Source: Symbiodinium natans | Taxonomy: Eukaryota > Sar > Dinophyceae > Suessiales > Symbiodiniaceae | DNA: 22,500 nucleotides | Direction: 5' to 3' | Assembly (NCBI GenBank): GCA_905221605.1 | Contig: CAJNDS010000998.1 | Location: 1-22,500, forward strand | Shown: piece by piece, positions 19,248 to 22,500 of the stretch | Layout of the letters: each line of letters opens with the position of its first letter | How positions within the stretch are numbered: the first letter of the stretch is position 1 | The notes under the pieces: generated by a model | The model's database searches: none | The model's input: only the letters and a program-made list of their open reading frames with translations | What the model was told of the DNA's origin: nothing | Program-made: the position numbers and the translations under genes

Positions 19248-19314
19248 AAAAATGCATAAACATGCCCCAACAAATCTCAACGCCTAACGCATCTTCATCG
19301 TCATCGTCACGGCC
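19248..19314. promoter_or_regulatory. 67-bp divergent start region with ATGCATAA repeat
   Basis: Lies between the minus-strand ATG (19247) and the plus-strand ATG (19315). At its minus-strand edge are two tandem copies of the decamer AATGCATAAA (19241-19260) containing the palindrome ATGCAT, followed by a near copy, ACATGC. Near the plus-strand ATG is an ATCGTCATCGTCACGG run. The ATG context GGCCATGA resembles a eukaryotic start context. Whether the repeats are transcription-factor sites is inference. Confidence 0.33.
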
Positions 19315-19772
19315 ATGAAGCGGCCGGCAGACACTCAACCGTCCAGCCCAGAGCCTCCTGACCTTTCGTGAAGGGGCACTAGGTAGGATGTAGTTTTAAG
19401 TGGGTTGTGGCTTAGGCAAGACTATGTCTTGTGTTCTTTTTCGAGGTCACAAAGCCAAACACCGAAAACATTACGGTGTAGGGCTCAGGCTTGAGGCTTA
19501 GGATTGGAGATCGTATTCTAGCTACCTAGCTTCTCGAGGCCTCCTTTGGTGCTTGCCCTGTTGTGTTCTCGGCTGCGAAGGACTCAAGTGTCCAGGAGCT
19601 TCAAGACAGCCTGGAACGTAGGAGTCTAAGATCTGTCAAGTGGCTGAAAGACATACCAGTTCGCTGCTTCAACTTCAATCAAGAGACTGGCAAACCTTGG
19701 ATTTCATCGACGCCTCCCCAAAGACCGCAGTTGTGTGGAAGCTTTTCGAATGTACAAGATGTTGAGTGCTGA
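19315..19772 (+). CDS. First exons of a plus-strand gene
   Basis: Exon 1 (19315-19367): ATG, MKRPADTQPSSPEPPDL, ending at CTTTC|GTGAAG in phase 2; all but a few codons end in G or C. Exon 2 begins at 19589 after CTGCGAAGGACTCAAG in the matching phase, or in phase 0 at the earlier TACCTAG, position 19530. It reads VQELQDSLERRSLRSVKWLK, then DIPVRCFNFNQETGKPW, to a TGA at 19770-19772. A donor AAT|GTACAA (last base 19751) could end it in phase 0. This is the likely 5' end of the gene that ends at 22435. The linkage is inference. Confidence 0.42.
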
Positions 19773-19859
19773 GTGCAGCACTGGTGTTGCGCTAAGCTTT
19801 AAACGTTGGAACCCTAGACCTGAAGCCTGCACTCTCACGCAAGTGCAAGTTGCAACTAA

Positions 19860-19997
19860 AGGAAGGGTTCATGGCTTGCCAGTGTAAGGAAGCGGGGCGA
19901 GAAGAGCATTCACATCTACATGTGCCCGGCCCCCAGTTTCGGGAATGACGAGCACTTTGTGTGGAGGCCCAGCTCCGAACTCTTCAAGAGGCTTTGA
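19860..19997 (+). CDS. Candidate exon
   Basis: Open from 19860 to TGA 19995-19997. The best part reads EKSIHIYMCPAPSFGNDEHF and then VWRPSSELFKRL, with almost every codon ending in G or C. An acceptor GGCTTGCCAG lies at 19882 (phase 2). There is no strong GT donor, only TTT|GTGTGG. Two overlapping plus frames are also plausible (from ATG 19945, and an EAQLRTLQEALKLRREPP frame from 19949), so the exact exon is not fixed. Confidence 0.33.
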   Translation, partial: RKGSWLASVRKRGEKSIHIYMCPAPSFGNDEHFVWRPSSELFKRL

Positions 19998-20365
19998 AGC
20001 TCAGAAGAGAACCGCCTTCGTCTCGAAGTAGGGGTCCTGTGTTGGGAAGCGCATGGGGCGGGGGGGAGAGACGCCCCCTCCGTCAAATCAGCTCACAGCC
20101 ATGCCAATGCCAAGACCTGGGGCTGCTCTTGGGGGGTTTAGGCGAGAACGGGCTTAAGAGAGGCTTAAGAGGCTTGAGAGCCTGGTGGGATGGCGCCCCC
20201 AGGCCGGCATGGCACCACCACGTGGAACTTGGCCAAGCGCTGGCAGGGGGAGCAGGAAGCTTCGAGAGCGGCTTCTGGAAATCCCATTTGTTACTCCCCA
20301 AAGCTGTGAAGCTCCTTGGGGCTTGGGGCCCCCTAAGCGCGGCTCTTTTTGTGGAAGGCCTTTAG
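19998..20365 (+). other. Probable intron
   Basis: G-rich plus strand with runs of GGGG, TTTAGGCG and GGCTTAAGAGG motifs. The plus frame is open to 20365 but Gly/Leu/Trp-rich and unconvincing. It ends in a pyrimidine-bearing acceptor (CTTTTTGTGGAAGGCCTTTAG). Confidence 0.4.
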
Positions 20366-20689
20366 TCTATTAAAGAAATCCACAAGAATGTGAAAGCGCT
20401 TGACAAGCATCTTTCCGAAACAATGGAGGACACCGAGCTGGCGCCGGAAGGCATCGCACAAGCGGAGGCACGTGGCTGCTGGGAGGGTTCGAAGTGGGCT
20501 TTGGAGTTCTCGGGAGCTGGCTCTGGGGGGGTCATATTTTTTGGGGCGGCCTTAGGGTCTGATGGCAACAGGTGTTCGGATCTCAATGATGATTTGCGCC
20601 TTTCAACCTTGGTGCCGGCAGCTTGCCCCCACCGCTTGTTGTGGGGCTACAAGCACCAGGGCAAAGGTCAGGCCATGTTGTGTTCGTGA
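20366..20689 (+). CDS. Exon encoding a helical segment
   Basis: Starts in phase 0 after GGCCTTTAG and reads SIKEIHKNVKALDKHLSETM then EDTELAPEGIAQAEA, a pattern of hydrophobic residues every three to four positions, as in a helix or coiled coil. The frame stays open to TGA at 20687-20689. A donor (GGCAC|GTGGCT, last base 20471) and an acceptor (GGGGCGGCCTTAG, 20555) would remove an 84-nt intron and leave the frame unchanged, joining to SDGNRCSDLNDDLRLSTL. No family recognised. Confidence 0.45.
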   Translation, partial: SIKEIHKNVKALDKHLSETMEDTELAPEGIAQAEARGCWEGSKWALEFSGAGSGGVIFFGAALGSDGNRCSDLNDDLRLSTLVPAACPHRLLWGYKHQGKGQAMLCS

Positions 20690-21280
20690 TGCCCTGTACA
20701 TGAAATTTTGACGGAATTTAGGGCGCTCAATTCTGAATTTCTGAATTACCACTAGAAGTGGCTTCTGAGAGCAACACCCCTTAGCCGATTGGTCGAGGCA
20801 GTTTAGCTTGAGGTTCCTTTGGCAGCCACTCAATAAAAGCCCATGTGCGAGGCCACTGGCAAGACGCTAGCCGCGAGGCACGCGCAACACCCGATTCAAG
20901 CCCTTTGGCACCCACGGTTTCCTCACAAACCTTGGGCCCATTTTGAAGCCACACAAGTCAGGTCCTGCTTAGAGCAGCTTGGGTTGTGGGGGCTCCCCGC
21001 GCCCCAAACTTCCCATGGGCTTCCTTTTCGCCTCGAGACTTCACATTGTTTCGGGGTCACATTGAGGCTTCAGGGTTCAGGGGCGCGATCTTGCAAGATC
21101 TGTAGAGATCCTGAAGTGCGGCCCCCCCAAGGCCAAACCCCTATCATTCTCAGAGAGTCAGATAGGCCGAAACCAGAAGGAATCACCGGTGCATAGGAAG
21201 TGTAGAATTTTGCTGGAGCTTGGTCCATTGTCTCTGGAAATCTTAAACCCTAAATCTTTGATCAGGATCTCCTCCTGCAG
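20690..21280 (+). other. Probable intronic sequence, one weak frame
   Basis: A plus frame at 20843-21196 (true ATG, MCEATGKTLAARHAQH) is open for 117 codons and begins well but becomes low-quality. A telomere-like CTTAAACCCTAAATC is at 21242-21256, just before the acceptor at 21280. I support no exon firmly here. Confidence 0.35.
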
Positions 21281-21427
21281 TGGAATCTACACCTCGGACC
21301 TCAAGCGAGCAACTCTTCTCCCAATCCGCTGGAGTGGGACCGTTTCAAGGGAAGCTGTGGAAGGATACGGAAGGGCTGTGTTGTGCGCTTGTCCCGCCTC
21401 AGGGCTCAGGCCTTCCTGTCTTTGTAG
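21281..21427 (+). CDS. Candidate exon after strong acceptor
   Basis: The acceptor GATCTCCTCCTGCAG at 21280 is excellent, but all three frames after it stay open for about 45 codons. The phase-0 frame reads SNSSPNPLEWDRFKGSCGRI then RKGCVV and ends at a TAG at 21425-21427 that is itself the AG of the next acceptor. A donor TGT|GTTGTG would leave a 48-nt intron of length 3n. The other frames read SGIYTSDLKRATLLPIRWSG and ESTPRTSSEQLFSQSAGVG. Frame is therefore unresolved. Confidence 0.35.
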   Translation, partial: WNLHLGPQASNSSPNPLEWDRFKGSCGRIRKGCVVRLSRLRAQAFLSL

Positions 21428-22435
21428 GGAAGGCCAGGTCTATTTTCTTTTGTCAGAGAGAATGTACGTAGGTAACAGAGTATAGTCAGTAGAGGTTCAG
21501 GATTGTTGCTAGGTTTTAGAGTACGTGGTGCTTCCCTTGGGTTTAAGGACAGGGGCAGCTTGAGAGGACGATAGGTGGCCCTTGACATCAACAGCGCAGG
21601 AGGCTTTCTCTCTGAACATGTATGGCTTTCACTCTTAGATGGCACATTGCAGACAGGTTGAAACGGACTTTTCAGTTAAGACATCTATAGAGATTTCCTA
21701 CGAAAGAGTTGGCCAGACTTGAGGGTTCCTCTTGGAAAGCTGGGAACTGCAATCTCAGGCAAAGGCGACTGCGGAAATCTACGCCAAGGAGCCTGTCTTG
21801 TCCTGGGTCGTTGCATCGCACTTTCGGACTTTAGGCCATTTCCAGGAAACCACCTTTACGGAGTAAGACGTCTAAGAGCTAATTTCACTGTTATCCCTCA
21901 ACTTTTCTAAGAAGGCAAACTTTGGGCGCTTACCATACTGTCTTATAAAGCAGCACCAAGGCAACCAAGCAGCCAGAGTTCCCTCTCGTCCAAACGACGT
22001 TCATGTTCAGGAGCTTGCGTGCGACGTCACTGTCGAACCGAGATTGCGACGCCTGGCTTGAGATTCATCCGGGAGCTCCTTGTTAAACAGCGGAAGAAGG
22101 CCGGCTGCAATATAGATGCAACGGAAGTATACACAGAAGTAACGAAGTACGGAGACCCAGTTGCCAGCTGCCCATCTCCAACGGCTTTGTCGCTCGGAGC
22201 CCTCAAAAATGTTGAAGCTTTCGGCATCAGTTCAGGGTCCTCCCACAAGCCCCACAAAAAAAAAAAAAAAAAAACATCAGTACACATCAACACATCCGGA
22301 ACTGACATGTTGGAACGACTTTGCGAAAGAGGAGAGCCAAGTCTGGGGAAGTTCGAGGGCATGGTAAAGAGCGACATCTACAGCCAGTATGCTGATCTGC
22401 TGCTTGGCCTTTTGGCCTTGGAGGAGCAAGTGTAG
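21428..22435 (+). CDS. 3' exons of a multi-exon gene, unknown protein
   Basis: Four exons with matching phases: 21428-21471 (acceptor CTTCCTGTCTTTGTAG; GRPGLFSFVRENVR; donor CGTAG|GTAACA), 21653-21707 (acceptor ACATTGCAG; QVETDFSVKTSIEISYER), 21759-21862 (acceptor TGCAATCTCAG; AKATAEIYAKEPVLSWVVAS, HFRTLGHFQETTFTE; donor ACGGA|GTAAGA) and 22063-22435 (acceptor GCCTGGCTTGAG; FIRELLVKQRKKAG to VKSDIYSQYADLLLGLLALE and TAG). The last exon has strong G/C third positions and a Lys6 run from a poly-A tract. The product is mixed helical with amphipathic segments. It is the best-supported gene piece in the window, though no family is recognised. Weakest point: the second exon's donor (AGA|GTTGGC, giving a 51-nt intron, or TCA|GTTAAG, giving 84 nt). 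Confidence 0.57.
22256..22274. repeat. Poly-A (19) inside coding exon
   Basis: 19 consecutive A on the plus strand, read as six Lys codons plus the first base of the next codon in the terminal exon. The frame on both sides is the protein-like one only if the run length is exactly as given. Confidence 0.93.
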
Positions 22436-22500
22436 TTCGGGGCTCCGGGTTGAGGAATGAGTCGAAGACTTCGGGATAAGTGGCAATTTGTTCGTGCAAC
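22436..22500 (+). other. 3' flanking sequence of the last gene
   Basis: Begins right after the TAG at 22433-22435. No AATAAA-type signal is visible before the window ends, so the transcript end is not seen. Confidence 0.5.

Noticed and set aside
21720-21722. UGA codon reassignment or selenocysteine
   Set aside because: UGG is used for Trp throughout the coding-like exons, UGA terminates several of them cleanly, and a short intron explains this case. No SECIS-like element was identifiable by eye.
22027-22377. 116-codon minus ORF over the last exon
   Set aside because: Antisense to the best-supported plus exon. It reads the poly-A tract as a Phe run and has no phase-matched neighbours.

Overview
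This looks like nuclear DNA of a eukaryote, most likely a protist. The longest uninterrupted frames outside repeats are only about 140-230 codons. The coding-looking stretches end at GT donor-like and begin at pyrimidine-tract-AG acceptor-like sites whose phases can be matched. There is no bacterial operon structure, no rRNA or tRNA that I can recognise, and a large share of the window is simple repeats. Plant/alveolate-type telomere heptamers (TTTAGGG/CCCTAAA), intact or one base off, are scattered through non-coding parts. Together with roughly balanced base composition and kilobase-scale CA/TG arrays this fits an alveolate alga (a chromerid or dinoflagellate), but that placement is inference. 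No gene here could be assigned to a named family, so all gene symbols are blank.

Layout. 1-5100: a minus-strand frame (326-739), an (ACGC)n/(CA)n array (790-1045), minus-strand frames at 1470-2137, a layered 1-kb CA/ACGC/GC-rich array (2327-3334), then short exon-like pieces on both strands (3345-3674 minus; 3929-3999, 4254-4371 and 4509-5075 plus). 5278-8255: plus-strand models, the best being a five-exon gene at 5827-7635 whose junction phases all agree, followed by an exon with a Cys knuckle and an acidic EEV repeat. 8644-10243: plus-strand exons, with an intron full of degenerate telomere-like G-rich sequence. 10975-13047: a divergent pair, a 163-codon minus ORF and a four-exon plus gene, 114 bp apart. 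13770-15082: a 1.3-kb TG array with TTGATG interruptions. 15157-17647: plus-strand exons, including a 230-codon open frame without an ATG. 17793-22435: a minus-strand two-exon gene with a Cys-rich N-terminus, then a second divergent pair (minus 18778-19247 and plus 19315 onward) separated by only 67 bp. The last plus-strand gene probably runs to the stop at 22435, with its best exons at 21428-22435.

How to read the models. All splice models were made by eye from reading frame, amino-acid character, third-position G/C bias and GT/AG signals. In many places a second frame or the opposite strand is also open, so strand and frame calls carry real uncertainty. RNA-seq or a homology search would settle most of them. 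The long ORFs inside the CA/TG arrays are repeat artefacts, not genes. I see no evidence for a virus, transposon, CRISPR array or defence system. The most interesting features are the repeat architecture, the two tight divergent promoters, the short stop-containing introns of length 3n and the dispersed telomere-like motifs.
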